Part shown: in pieces, positions 12,293 through 22,975 of the stretch
How positions within the stretch are numbered: position 1 is the first letter of the stretch
How the letters are laid out: each line of letters opens with the position of its first letter
Assembly (NCBI RefSeq): GCF_910592395.1
Contig: NC_088319.1
Coordinates: forward strand, 4,590,001 to 4,654,000
DNA length: 64,000 nt
Direction: 5' to 3'
Source of the DNA: Lineus longissimus
Taxonomy: Eukaryota > Nemertea > Pilidiophora > Heteronemertea > Lineidae
The notes under the pieces: model-generated
Database searches by the model: none
Told to the model about the DNA's origin: nothing
Seen by the model: only the letters and a program-made list of their open reading frames with translations
Translations under genes and position numbers: made by a program

Positions 12293-14140
12293 AATAGGTT
12301 GCTTTTAGAACTGCTGGTGCCGTGTCCTTATGAATCATGGCTGCCATCCCATATCCACGCTTTGAATGTTTACCACTAAAGAAGAGTCTGTGTCCATCGG
12401 CTGTTGTCATCTCACCTGTACCAGTGAGCCTTGCCTCAGCCAGACCAACACTGTTCGACCTATATCGCCTAACTTCATACTCGAGCTGTTCGATCTTGCC
12501 CGCATGGGAATGGAGTAATAAAATTAGATAGCAGACGCTAGCTCACCTGAACACTCATACTTAAACGTGTACGTCATGGAGAACAAGGCACAAAGAAAAA
12601 TGCAGCCGAAACTATGACCCTCAAAAATAAGAAACGGCGGGCATGTTATTACTCAATTCCTGATTTTAAGGTTTCGATCGGATCTCAATCACACTTCAAC
12701 TGACTGGTAAGTGTCTTCTATTATAACTATTAATCATGCTCATCAAATGATCCCAAGAGGCTTGAAAGCCTCGTGTCTGAATGATGACCAGAACCACAGG
12801 TTTAATGATAACATAACAGCAAGCCATGCATCTAGCCAGCATTGAGAAGTAGTCTAAAATAGACATAAAAAATAGAAACACAACGATCCAAAGATTTTCA
12901 TGAACTCCGACTCGGAGACGATTTTCAACCTGAGATCGTTGAAACGTGGTCGTAAGCTCCGACTCGGTGACTGCACTCGACCAGCGATCGTTGAAACACG
13001 AACGTGAGCATGAAGTCCAACTCGGTAATGACGGCGACCAGACATCTTTGAAACGAGGACGTAAGCTCCGATTCGATGAAGATAATCGTCCAGATATCTT
13101 GACAACGCGATGGTGAACTCAATTATTCAATGACAAAATTGAACTGGGTCACACAATCCAGTACAGTGTAGAAGTGGAAAATGTCCCCCTGGAAAAAGTC
13201 TCCGTCCGTTTTGAATTCTGATGGATTGTATTATATGGTGCATAGAGGCCATGACCGTCAATAAAAGAAGATGCAAGCTGAAACCTCCGAATATCGCTTT
13301 CTTTCACTTTCAATTTACAACTATTGCATTGTATTGCAATAACAGTTTAATGGTCGAACTGACTCTTTCCATACTCTCATTTGAAAGATGATCTCCAAAA
13401 TACGGCGATCGTCATTCAAATAACAGTCTGTCTTCGACTTGCTCATAGTGTTTTTCATCTAGTCTGGCCGAGGTCACTTAGTTGAACTAAGGTATGTGAC
13501 CACATCACATTTATTAAAAGATAGTGGTGTTGCTCAGAACAAGATTACTTAGTATCCTTGGGATTTGCCTGACCAGAGTCTTTCAACCAGTCTGAGAGTC
13601 TTTCAAATTTTGTATTTAAAGACTCTTGCCTAACCAATGCTCCTTTATGGTGTCAACTAAACCTGGTCAACTATAACATGACACCGGTTGCCCAAGGCTG
13701 TGTTTCATTACTATAATATTGGTGATCACACTATTACAATTCAGTGACAAGAGAATAGCCAAGTAAATATGGCCAGATCTAAAAGAATCCGAAATACACT
13801 TATACTGCATGTGTAATTTCCCTCAATATACTTATTGCGACAATTATATCTCCCGGAATATCAATGAATTTATTTATGCAACACGGAAATTCCTTACGGT
13901 AGAGAGTGGAATGCTATGATGTCTTTTTCGATTTCGCGTAGATATAAGAATTTAGACAAAGATTCTAGTGTGCAAATTCTGAAAAATTAGCGTAGTGAAT
14001 TATTAGACATAGTAGCAGTCAGAAATATTGCATCCATAGCTGTGCCGTATCCGTCTCATCTTAGTTTCTTAATCAGCTACTGTGAGATTTGTTCGTGCAG
14101 CTCAGCTTTATAAACAATATAAGTCCACCCGAGTACTTTG

Positions 14141-16693
14141 TTACAGAGTAAATACCTTTGCGGTCATTTGCTTACCAGTAGCGAATTTGGGCCAGGCAAA
14201 TAATCTTTCATTCGCACCGACTATTAACCAATGGTTGGAGACAAAAGGGTCACGTAAGGTCATCAATAACGTATTCTTAGCTTCCACCTCGAATTCATCC
14301 AGGCATGGCCCCAATTGCAACCTAAACAGGAATAGAGCGTGATTCTTAGGATTCAGCCTAAAGCTCTCCTTAGGATGCTCACTTAAAAATATATGGTAAC
14401 GAACTTCGCCCGATGAACCTCAACGACGACATTATATGATCCTAACAAAGACAGAATTGCGGAGTCTCCCAATTTTCTGAAAAAATCATCACGTAAGATA
14501 ATCGACGTGGATTTATTATACTCGTACGGTTTTTCTAAGATGGTGATGGAGTGTGTTCTAGCTGATGATTTATAGAGATAACCATTCAAATCACATCGGA
14601 TATCATCTAACATGATGTTATCCATATCAAATGATAAAACACTCTCGACACCAGGCTTAAGATAATAGTTTATCTCTTTTAGGCTTTTAACATACCGAAG
14701 TTTAAGAACGAACCCTACGTTTACTATTTTATACCAATTTAACCAAGACATAAACAGGCCTTGTCCCCTCTTCTTGATCTTCTGAAATTTGCATCGAAAG
14801 GTCAGCTCCAAGAAAACATTCTCACCACATGACACCATTTTGAAATATTTGAACCTCGAATTCTTTGGACCGAGGCTTTTCTCAAGTTCACCATACGGTA
14901 GAATCAACTCTCGGCAATTGCTACTTTCAATCAAATCGAATTGAAATGCTCGCAGCTTATCAGAGACAGATTTCCGTCCACGACGAGTGCTAACACCTAT
15001 GACATCATTGCCATATTCGCCAGCAATAAATGCGAGCTCGTTAAAATGAAAATGATACATCAGTTTAAAATCTCCGCTTATATCATCTTGGCTGTAGACG
15101 TAGACGTTACGATAAGGACTCGAGGAGTAAAGAAAAAGAGCCACTGTGTGGTAAAATACTGATGCCGCCCAGGGTGGGAACTGGCCATAGATCCTTAGAT
15201 CACGGTACGACCGATAGGTGCCCCTCTGCTAGTTCGGCGTTGCGGTTAAAAGTTAAGATATGACATCTTTAAATGAAGTGGATGAAATTGTTGAAATTAG
15301 GTTTTAGTACATTACATTATGGGAGAGATGGAAGGCTGTCTCTCTCTGTTGATTAGACAATCTTCATAAGTAATGCGCTCATCTTGTTTATATAAACCCA
15401 TTCTTAACGTATCGGCGGATACAGCCTCTTTGGTATACCCTGTATATATTATAGACAGGTTGGGTCTTTTTTTCTAAGTCGATATAAATATAGGGGTTTC
15501 AGCAAATTGATACTAATGGAACTTTTCAAATGTTTATTGCAGATTCCGCTAAATCGGAGCCTTGTCCCGTTCCGAGTCCCACTCCGACTTCATCTCCGAT
15601 ATTGAATTACGTACGGTTATCTAATATTCAGTTAATCGACGAACGTTTTCATTGTGCCATTCCATCTGGATTTTTACAGTAATGTTTATAATATCAAATT
15701 GGATCAGTGTATAAGATGGCTACAACGAAGTGGTTATCCAAATTGCAGTGCACGACTTGAAATACGACTTTATTATAGACAGGTACGCCTAAAACACAGG
15801 TCGGTCTGAATTCGAAAGTAGTATTGTGCAGTTTCACGTAATTTCTCATATATTTGTGAGAAATGTTTACCAGGTCAGTTGAATCGAAGTAATTATCAGA
15901 CGACCATAATTTACCCTCAGAGTTGAAGTGTAGGTGTACACCTTATTCCTCAGTTGACTGTACGCCATGCATTCCCACGAGAATTAGGTTTTTGTTTCAA
16001 AAGCTGCATAAAGTTTCATATTCCAGTCTCGGGCGCTCCGGTTAACGTCGTTGAAGAAAATTTGAGTTCTAGCAATTATGGGCGCAATGCGCGGATGATG
16101 GAGATCGTTCCATAGAACGAGTCATTCATACTAACTGTAATTAAACCCAACACACTAAATATACTAAATATGGCTTCTTTAGCCCTGGTAGGCAACCAGT
16201 CTAGGACTAACGAAATTCCGATATCAAACAGTCCAGTGCGAGCTTGTCAGTAGGGCAAGCAACGCCGTCCTAGTGTCTAACCGGTTGCGCACGCAACAAC
16301 AGCAAATTATGTCTTTATTGCAAAATAGGTTGCGAATATAAAAACCGAAATATTGGCTACCTGCTTTTTCCAAAGCCGATGCCCTGTTTTCCCGCCTCTG
16401 CAAGTCCAGTCCTTGGTAGCAGCATCCTTGTGAAGATGGCAGGTTTCCGTTTGATCATGGCCGTCATGGCCGTTCTTGGGGGTGGTGAAAAAGGCAACGC
16501 ACATCTGAATATTCGAGCATGCCATACCACATCGAAGAATTGACTGAACTCGTAAGATTGCGAAAGTTAAATTGCTATCAGTTCCGTTAATGTCCATCGT
16601 CATGAATTGAAATGAGGAAAATACTAAACTTGCTGGAGCTCTGTCAATGTTGGTCAGGACCAGCAATAACTCCCATATAGTCATGAATTGCAT
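14141..16693 (-). pseudogene. Apple/PAN-like gene, copy 2 (frameshifted)
   Basis: Exon 1 (16693-16361, 333 bp) is intact with the same donor CAG|GTAGCC. Exon 2 starts at 15225 after the same acceptor. It carries an in-frame loss of 21 bp (7 codons) near 15150. It also has an extra 2 bp near 14390 (aaaatatatgg where the other copies have aaaatatgg), which shifts the last roughly 80 codons. It is the only clearly broken copy, and it is also the copy whose upstream flank received the Polinton. The antisense open frame at 14082-14342 is a shadow of the old 3' end. Confidence 0.6.
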
Positions 16694-17984
16694 TTACACG
16701 CAATAGAATTCTTGATTGGATTACCTGCTTTCTCGAGATATTGATGGTGTCATTGCAAACTTATACCACAGACAAAATCCTCCGGAGCAAATCTTTAAAG
16801 TAAATGGCCAAAAATGGCCAAAAAAGACTATATAAAATCTATACCGGTATAGCACCTGTATAGGTTTTGTAAAGGACAACATATAAACTATAAGATCCCA
16901 TGTGAAAAAAATCTATATAGTATATACAGTGTATAATCTACGTATTTTATCAACATAGAAACTCTATATAACTAAAATAACTTTTTAAATCATACATGAA
17001 AAACCTATATAGCACCTATTAAAATCCGTTTAGAATACTGTAAAGGTAAAGGGTTTCTCAACAGATTTTCTTCAGAAAAATGTTTGCATGTGATTGTTTC
17101 TTAGCATGTTTGAATACACGATATAGCTAAAACAAATTAACTAGTATCACCTACATCTACATGTAGGTGTCTATCATTCACAATATTTCAGTCGACCTAA
17201 CACATGCAATACAGTCAGTGTCGTCGAAAGGGCAAATGTCGTCATGGGTGCACCTTAGGTGTACCAAGGACCAAGCTGGGTATGTATGGATCGGGGAATC
17301 ATCTCATACAGCATACCTAATGACATAATACTTTTTCTTTATTTCTTACCACCATCTGTAATACATGTATATGTACGCACTTTTTAAGCGAAAAATAGAA
17401 CAAATGTTCGACACGAGATGTTCTGATTTGCTACAAGACAAACATAGCATTTGTAACCTTGGACACAGGTTTTTAATCGGCGCGAATTTCACACTGGGTG
17501 CAGATAAGAATCTTTAAGTGAAGTTAAGGTACACCAAGATTGGTCCACCGATTGTTGGGCACTATTTAAGACATGTGGAACTTGTGGTTTTTAGGAGTCA
17601 CTACGATACGTGCTAATTGCGAAGGGTACACTGTATACGCAGTTTCTTTAAACACCTCGATCAAAATAGGGGCTGTAGCTGGATGCAATGCCAACAATGA
17701 CATGTAATTCTTGCCGAAAAGGAAAGGATTTTCGCGGCAGAATGCTTTCGCGATCATGACCTACTCGAGAAATTTGTGAAAACCTCCTTAACGCGAAATT
17801 TTCTGTTAAGACAAGCATATTTCGACAATGGATCAATGACGATTTGATTATCGAAGTAACATTCTGAAATACATTGCTATCACAAATCATAGTTAGCCTC
17901 TTTCTGTTTGCGGAACTGAGAGTTTTTGGAAACTCAACCAACAGCCTCATGGGTTATGTTAAAATGCAGAATTTTGCATGGCAC
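16694..17984. repeat. Array spacer left of the Polinton
   Basis: Matches 4897-6465 of copy 1 but with a deleted foldback: near 17280 the sequence jumps from the left foldback arm to downstream DNA. No gene is seen. It ends in tggcac (17979-17984), the left target-site duplication of the inserted element. Confidence 0.65.
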
Positions 17985-18725
17985 AGTAGGGTAATTATGA
18001 CAGTTCTAACTCACTGACGTTTTGACTGACTTTCCTCTCAGACAAACACCAGTCAAAACTATTTTACAACTTTATTCAGTCAAACACCAGTCAAAACAAT
18101 TATTCAGTCAAACACCAGTCAACACAACACACAACTTCTTTCAGTCAAACACCAGTCAACACATCACACAACTTCTTTCAGTCAAACACCAGTCAACACA
18201 ACACACAACTTCTTTCAGTCAAACACTAGTCAAAACATTATTCATTTTTATTCAGTCAAACACCAGTCAACACATCACACAACTTCTTTCAGTCAAACAC
18301 CAGTCAACACGTCTCTCCAATTTTGGATAACGGACTCACAGTCAAACACAGTCAACACACAACTTCTTCAGTCAAAACACCTCTTCAATTTAGAAGAATG
18401 GACTCACAGTCAAACACTAGTCAAACTATTTTACAAACCGCTCGCTTCGCTCGCTGAACAACAATTCTACAAACCGCTCGCTTCGCTCGCTTCATTCAAA
18501 CGCTCGCTTCGCTCGCTGAACAACAATCCTACAATTCTACAATTCTACAATCCTTCAAAAGTTCACAACTTCTTCAACGGAACAACTTCTTCAACGGACA
18601 CAAAATAGATAAATTAATAAAAATTATTTTTTGTACATAATAAAGTATGTCCTTCCTCTCCGACGAACAACTTGAATCACGTATCACAAGATCAACAAAT
18701 TATCTAAAGTGGAAAGAGCTCCCGT
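17985..18725. repeat. Left terminal inverted repeat (741 bp)
   Basis: Inverse match to 32918-33743. It contains an outer unique 60 bp, then tandem cagtcaaacaccagtcaacac units at about 18040-18320. Inside these are three cgctcgcttcgctcgct motifs (18439, 18475, 18501) and two 17-bp gaacaacttcttcaacg units. It extends 79 bp into the coding region of the plus-strand gene that starts at 18647. Identity ends at cccgt (18725). The open frame across the repeats (18022-18330) is not a gene. Confidence 0.95.
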
Positions 18726-18946
18726 TGTACACATGGTACAAAATCAACTCTATCACAAATTTAACAACTAAAGTGGGTGAGTCAATGTTACTCTCCCTCC
18801 AAGATTCAAAAGGTGACAATGTCACCGCATGGGCGACGAGTGTGATCAAGCGAAAAATCACACCTGACCACCAGTATATACGGTCCACAGGTATGAAAGA
18901 GTCAAACAATGGTAAGAATTACTACGGGTTTGACCTCGTGGAATAA
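18647..18946 (+). CDS. Left-end small protein, 99 aa
   Basis: I do not recognise a family. The product is MSFLSDEQ... with YKI and AWAT segments and a probable beta-rich core, no Cys and no membrane segment. A nucleic-acid-binding role is possible but only a guess. The ATG sits in aataaagtATG. The first 26 codons lie inside the left TIR; the right TIR repeats them (start at 32996) but runs into a stop a few codons later. A perfect hairpin follows the stop by one base. The gene is convergent with the minus-strand cluster, so it marks one outer edge of the element. Confidence 0.65.
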   Translation: MSFLSDEQLESRITRSTNYLKWKELPLYTWYKINSITNLTTKVGESMLLSLQDSKGDNVTAWATSVIKRKITPDHQYIRSTGMKESNNGKNYYGFDLVE

Positions 18947-18947
18947 T

Positions 18948-18971
18948 TTTATAAGCTCTTAAGCTTATAAA
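18948..18971. terminator. Perfect hairpin at gene end
   Basis: tttataagct, loop ctta, agcttataaa: 10-bp arms starting one base after the TAA of the 99-aa gene, between it and the convergent small-membrane-protein gene. A transcript-end or processing role is inferred from position and from similar hairpins at 22947 and 25893. Confidence 0.5.
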
Positions 18972-19053
18972 TTTACAACCACACTACTTTTGTCTGACTC
19001 GCTAAAATAGCCCAAACTGATTATCTCAGATGAAAGTCATGTCATTTCGGATA

Positions 19054-19473
19054 CTAGGATGTAATGATGAGCTCAAATTCACTCGCAGAAATAGTTCCAT
19101 TGTCAATGACTCTTGAAAGTAAATTATTGACATTATTTAAACACGCTTTTTTCTTGGTTAAAATATCTAGATGTTTCTTCTCTTTTTTCCTTAACTTAGG
19201 GACTACAATTTTTCCAGACAACCCTAACACAGTACAAATGGCGGAAATTGGTATGCTTACTACATTTCCAATCACAGTCGCTGCACCAATCGATGCCACA
19301 GTGATGCTGGTGATATACATTCCAATTTCACAACCATGCAAGATTTGACTGGCTTTCTTATATCTGTTATGTAATTTTTTTCTTTCCTCAATATTAAGCT
19401 CTCATTCAGTAATTTTATTTTTAATTTTCTCAAGTCTAAATTCTTCAACCCCAACACCATCGACGTCATCCAT
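19054..19473 (-). pseudogene. Small membrane protein with internal stop
   Basis: The frame runs from ATG at 19473 to the stop at 19054 (139 codons) but has a TGA at about codon 24. The body has a charged, Lys-rich start. A hydrophobic Gly/Ala/Ile segment of about 35 residues follows (VASIGAATVIGNVVSIPIS and onward). It ends in a basic helix and a tail with ISASEFELI. Small proteins of this architecture are common in invertebrate Polintons; function is unknown. The ATG is part of TAAATG, whose TAA is also the stop codon of the upstream minor capsid gene. If translated from a later start, only the membrane half would be made. Confidence 0.55.
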
Positions 19474-20172
19474 TTATTCTAACCGTAAATCTATGGTACA
19501 CGGGGTTTTAAATTCAATGGGTTCATTGTGCTGATTTTTGACATCAATTTCAACATAACTAAAATCCTGGTCTCGAATATCGACTTTTTGTAATGAAGTA
19601 TATTCCACAAGATCGCCATAATAACCCCCTTTCGCGACGAAGGTGGAAATAATATCAGAAGGAACACCATTTAAAAAATTTTGTCTATGATCCACAATAT
19701 TACAACAAATACGATATTCTTGATGGGGTAAAAATTGACAAGGGTCTCCTCCTTTCACTTCATTGATAACACGTGCGTCTTCCAACCTAACACCCAATAA
19801 GGAGCGTAATTCCTCATGGATCCACACAATAAATGGTGACTTCACTTTTATCACAATTTTACCTTCGTTTTCCAAATAAGTGATCATCATCTTGTTCTGA
19901 TGTCCTTCTACCTCCAGCGCATGCTGTATCGCTTTGATATAAGACTCAATGATATAAAGTCCTTCAGAAATATACACAGAACCTTCATTTCTAAAAGTAT
20001 CACCTGGGGCTGATTCTGCAAATTGTAAATAGTTATTCTTCTCAAACCTCGAAATATTAAAATAAGTCGTGGGAATAATAGCATGTGCGACACGTACAGT
20101 TTTATACTGATTAATACTTGTCTTTAATGACTGTCTCTTTGTACCATGAAAGCGTAGATTCATACTTGACAT
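19474..20172 (-). CDS. mCP: Minor capsid protein (single jelly roll, penton-like)
   Basis: About 232 residues; best start ATG 20172, overlapping the preceding stop as TGATG. The N-terminus is basic and the protein is predicted beta-rich. The C-terminal half has the pattern seen in Polinton minor capsid proteins. YRICCNIVD is followed by a sdi segment, then a VEIDVKN..NEPIEF block and a final beta strand TIDLRLE. The family forms pentameric vertices in the predicted icosahedral capsid. It is intact here. It lies between the proline-rich protein and the small membrane protein; its TAA stop doubles as the first bases of the next gene's TAAATG. Confidence 0.75.
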   Translation of the reverse strand: MSSMNLRFHGTKRQSLKTSINQYKTVRVAHAIIPTTYFNISRFEKNNYLQFAESAPGDTFRNEGSVYISEGLYIIESYIKAIQHALEVEGHQNKMMITYLENEGKIVIKVKSPFIVWIHEELRSLLGVRLEDARVINEVKGGDPCQFLPHQEYRICCNIVDHRQNFLNGVPSDIISTFVAKGGYYGDLVEYTSLQKVDIRDQDFSYVEIDVKNQHNEPIEFKTPCTIDLRLE

Positions 20173-21782
20173 CACTTTATTTTAGAAGTAATTTTATTTG
20201 CTCTTTGTTTAATGGCTCCCATATTGTTTGTCAATACTTGAACAATGACAAGAATAGTGACAGCGACGGCTATAATCAAATGCTCCGCTAAAAATCCTAC
20301 TACACCTGCTGCTGCTTTCAAAAGAGTGGATACAATGGTTCCTAGAATTCCAGGGAGTGCTGCTAGAGCTTTAGAACCTAAGGAAAGTAACCAATTTTTA
20401 AATTTTATCAGACCTTGTGTAATTTTACTAGGTGTACCAGGTGTATCAGGTTTACCAGGTCCTATAGGTTTACTAGGTGTATCAGGTCTTCCAGGTCCTA
20501 TAGGTTTACTAGGTGTATCAGGTCTTCCAGGTGTATCAGGTTTACCAGGTCCTATAGGTTTATTAGGTGTATCAGGTCTTCCAGGTGTATCAGGTTAACC
20601 AGGTCCTATAGGTTTACTAGGTGTATCAGGTCTTCCAGGTCCTATAGGTTTACTAGGTGTATCAGGTCTTCCAGGTGTATCAGGTTTACCAGGCTTAGAA
20701 GGTGCACTTGGTTTTACTAAAGAGCCTATACCATACACGAAACTTGTACCAATGGCAGATAAAGCTAAAATAACTGCACTAACAATGGTAGCAAGTTTAA
20801 AGCCCTTCAATTTGAACAAAGCGCTAAGTCTGTCACCTAAGGATTCTTTTGCATCATTAACTATATCCCGTAAATTTCTAGCTGATTGTTTAAAATGTTC
20901 CCTGCTTCTTTCAGTCAAATTAGTCACTTCATCTGTTTCTGCTTCATCAATTTCTCTAAGATTTTGTTCTTCATGCTCAATTAAAGGCTCCATTTCAATA
21001 TCATCACTTTGTCTCAATCTGTTTATTTTATCTTTTATTCTGTCACGTGCTCGACTATATTTTTCTTTAATAGCTTTATACTGACGCCTGAAGTAGTCAA
21101 TGACCTCATCTAATTTAGAATTCTTTGTTTTCATTGGTTCGTTTGAATTCAAAGTGGCATCTTGGATGTCATCAACATCATTAATCTCAACATCAACAAA
21201 CTTTGATTCATTTGTACCAAGATTGGAGTCTTGTACAAGGTTGGTGTCTTCAGAAGTATCAATAATTTCAGGTTCCAGTGGTATTGGTGTACTAGAACTT
21301 GCTCCTTCTGCAGAAAACAATTGTCTTCTGCCTGTTGTTTCCCCCACATTTTCAAGTATTGGAGTTTTCCCCGCTTTATTTTCACTAAAAAATGTCATTA
21401 AATCTGCTGTTCTTCCTTTTACAGATCCAACCATATAAGGCTCTTTACTATTCATTGTTAGCCTAATGCTCTCCTTGTCAAAATTGCGAAAAAATATATC
21501 CTTTCCCTTAATTGTCATTCTGTTACGCAGGTCGTTCATAGTCTCCCCTGCCTTTAATTTTAATTTATTTTTTTCCATAAATTTGTCTAAAAATTTAGTC
21601 TTTACATTAATGGCATCTTCACGTATATCAAGAGTAGGAGAATAAACTGATGGTACACCTCCTTCCAATTGTTCTCTAAGAATTTCATTATCCGCTCCTT
21701 GTTGATCTAAGACATCTTGCGCATCCACAAATGCAGGCTCTTCTTCATTGACAGGATTCTCAATTTCCACGACATTGTCCAT
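20172..21782 (-). pseudogene. Proline-rich virion/membrane protein with nonsense codon
   Basis: The frame is 536 codons, with a single TAA at 20597-20595 where neighbouring repeat units have AAA (Lys). The N-terminal 230 residues are acidic and low-complexity. A basic, possibly coiled-coil region then precedes a first membrane segment (about residues 330-360, LATIVSAVILALSAIGT). A 12-14-residue repeat of the type PGRPDTPSKPIG follows, about 10 units. Beyond the stop the frame continues with more repeats and two further hydrophobic segments to a TGA that overlaps the minor capsid start. The start is in AAAATAAATGG. It is probably a structural or membrane-anchored virion protein; no homologue is recognised. 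Truncation at the nonsense codon would remove the C-terminal membrane segments. Confidence 0.6.
20430..20700. repeat. Coding minisatellite for PDTP/GPGK repeats
   Basis: About ten 36-42 bp units built from ccaggtgtatcaggt and cctataggtttactagg, lying inside the proline-rich protein frame. Copy number is likely unstable. One unit carries the t-to-a change that creates the stop codon at 20597. Plus-strand open frames over this stretch are shadows. Confidence 0.8.
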
Positions 21783-21787
21783 TTATT

Positions 21788-22183
21788 TTAAAGAAATTTT
21801 GATAACACCGCAGATCCTACGACACTGCCCGCAATGTACATTTGTTCATACTTTTTCTGAGATTCACTTGGTGTATAAAAGTGGTTTAAAGTAGGTTCAG
21901 GATGGATGCTGTCATACTGTCGAATGGAGTCTTTCATGTCTAACATGTCTGATTGTGCTTGATGTTTTTTCTGACGTTGTTCTGCAAGGAAATCTAAATG
22001 TTTAATTCTATTCTGACTCCATGCTGCAGATTGTTTTTGTAATTTTTCTAATGCTAGGTCATGGCGCTTACGTTCATCGGCAGCATTCTGTTTATCAAAT
22101 GCATGAAAGAGTGCAGAACCTCCAACGAAAGCCGTCGCATTAGCTACAGCGCCAAAAATCGTCGTTAATATCATTCCGGCCAT
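21788..22183 (-). CDS. Polinton small structural-type protein, 131 aa
   Basis: Hydrophobic N-terminus (MAGMILTTIFGAVANATAFVGG). A charged helix (HDLALEKLQKQSAAWSQNR) follows, then FYTPSESQKKYE and a short hydrophobic tail. Proteins with the same helix and the FYTPSE-like motif recur in Polintons of other invertebrates. The function is unknown; a capsid-interior or membrane role is plausible. The ATG lies in TATAATAAATGG. The next gene starts only 5 bp beyond this stop. Confidence 0.7.
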   Translation of the reverse strand: MAGMILTTIFGAVANATAFVGGSALFHAFDKQNAADERKRHDLALEKLQKQSAAWSQNRIKHLDFLAEQRQKKHQAQSDMLDMKDSIRQYDSIHPEPTLNHFYTPSESQKKYEQMYIAGSVVGSAVLSKFL

Positions 22184-22203
22184 TTATTATAGGAGGAATT
22201 CAG

Positions 22204-22443
22204 TTAATTAGTGATGTTCTTTGGTAGACTCATATTTTTCTCAAGATATCCTTTCGTAATAATAGCAAGCGACACTGCACCGGTGAGCTTAACAGCTTCC
22301 ATTAGGTCAGGTTTTCTAGGATCTCCAATGTTTGACTTTAATAGCTTTTTAGCAGCCATTCCATAGCCAACAACAAGTGCTGCTAAAACTGCAGAGTGGT
22401 AAATTGTGTTTCCAATATTTTTCGTATCGATCACTGTGCCCAT
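22204..22443 (-). CDS. Small membrane protein, 79 aa
   Basis: Two hydrophobic helices (roughly residues 14-34 and 49-63) are separated by a Lys/Asp-rich loop (KKLLKSNIGDPRKPD). Similar two-helix proteins are regular members of Polinton gene sets. The ATG sits in TATATATAAATGG and spacing to both neighbours is about 20 bp. It is intact. Its function is unknown; a virion membrane or assembly role is inferred from the neighbours only. Confidence 0.65.
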   Translation of the reverse strand: MGTVIDTKNIGNTIYHSAVLAALVVGYGMAAKKLLKSNIGDPRKPDLMEAVKLTGAVSLAIITKGYLEKNMSLPKNITN

Positions 22444-22463
22444 TTATATATAAAAAAATATTA

Positions 22464-22769
22464 TTAAATTTCTAGCTTTGTATTACCGCGTTGAGTGTCT
22501 ACATTAGTCTTTGCGTTGCCCGATGAGTTTCTAGTACTCACCACGCTCGCTGCTGCTGAGTTGTAATACCACACAAATGCAGCTACACCAATACCACCTA
22601 CCACAATTAAAGGATAGTAGTTCATAGCTTGTGTGACGTCTTGTTGAACAGGCTTCTTCTTTCCTTTATTCAACTGACCTAATTTCTTACCCCATTCAAC
22701 TCTCTTAGGATTCTTTGGCTTTTCTTCTGTTGTTGTAATCTCTTTAGTGTCTCCTTGTACATCCGTCAT
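22464..22769 (-). CDS. Single-pass membrane protein, 101 aa
   Basis: The N-terminus is acidic, then a basic KNPKRVEWGKKLGQLNKGKKK block, then one membrane segment (YPLIVVGGIGVAAFVWYY, about residues 52-69), then a Ser/Asn-rich tail. The NPKRVE.GKKL block is a recurrent motif in small Polinton proteins and would lie beside the membrane or bind nucleic acid. The ATG is in TATAAATAAATGA. Four 34-bp iterons lie 25 bp upstream, which may regulate it. Confidence 0.65.
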   Translation of the reverse strand: MTDVQGDTKEITTTEEKPKNPKRVEWGKKLGQLNKGKKKPVQQDVTQAMNYYPLIVVGGIGVAAFVWYYNSAAASVVSTRNSSGNAKTNVDTQRGNTKLEI

Positions 22770-22793
22770 TTATTTATATGAAAAAATATTAAC

Positions 22794-22929
22794 GACTATT
22801 AGCGACTATTAAAGTCATTATTAAAGTGACTATTAGCGACTATTAAAGTCATTATTAAAGTGACTATTAGCGACTATTAAAGTCATTATTAAAGTGACTA
22901 TTAGCGACTATTAAAGTCATTATTAAAGT
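22794..22929. repeat. Four perfect 34-bp iterons
   Basis: Each unit is gactattagcgactattaa followed by agtcattattaaagt, repeated four times without change (22794-22827, 22828-22861, 22862-22895, 22896-22929), with a partial fifth. Each unit itself contains two gactatta half-units. They sit between the 152-aa gene and the start of the 101-aa gene. Confidence 0.9.
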
Positions 22930-22946
22930 GACTTTCACTTCAACAC

Positions 22947-22975
22947 TTTTATAGGGTGTGTTAGACCTTATAAAA
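22947..22975. terminator. Hairpin abutting the stop of the 152-aa gene
   Basis: ttttatagg and ccttataaaa pair with one bulged base around a loop of about 10 nt, ending at the base before the TAA of the minus-strand gene. The arm sequence resembles the hairpins at 18948 and 25893. Confidence 0.4.

Larger units (their letters stand above)
8171..14140. repeat. Rearranged array segment between gene copies 1 and 2
   Basis: This segment is longer than the matching interval elsewhere because part of the unit occurs twice: the LINE relic is at 7976 and again at 11856. Junctions are visible near 9910, where a tatacat-rich microsatellite meets catgtacatttcgttgc. Another lies near 10207, where aaacgtaaa joins cactaggaatg, and another near 10603. 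Blocks at 9120-9830 recur at 43860-44570 and 63290-64000. No intact gene is seen. Confidence 0.65.

Noticed and set aside
18040-18320. CRISPR-like array of cagtcaaacaccagtcaacac units
   Set aside because: Units are contiguous variants of one another with no unique spacers or cas genes, and lie in a eukaryotic transposon end.
18022-18330. 102-residue open frame in the left TIR, and its mirror at 33398-33706
   Set aside because: Translation of tandem cagtcaaacaccagtcaacac units; identical in both TIRs only because these are inverted repeats.
20245-20720. Plus-strand frames rich in GVSGLPGPIGLL, resembling collagen
   Set aside because: Shadow of the proline-rich minus-strand protein repeats; the minus frame continues into membrane segments and has the element's start context.
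22190-22200. aggagg resembling a bacterial ribosome-binding site
   Set aside because: It is on the plus strand, opposite to the genes, and the genomic context is eukaryotic.
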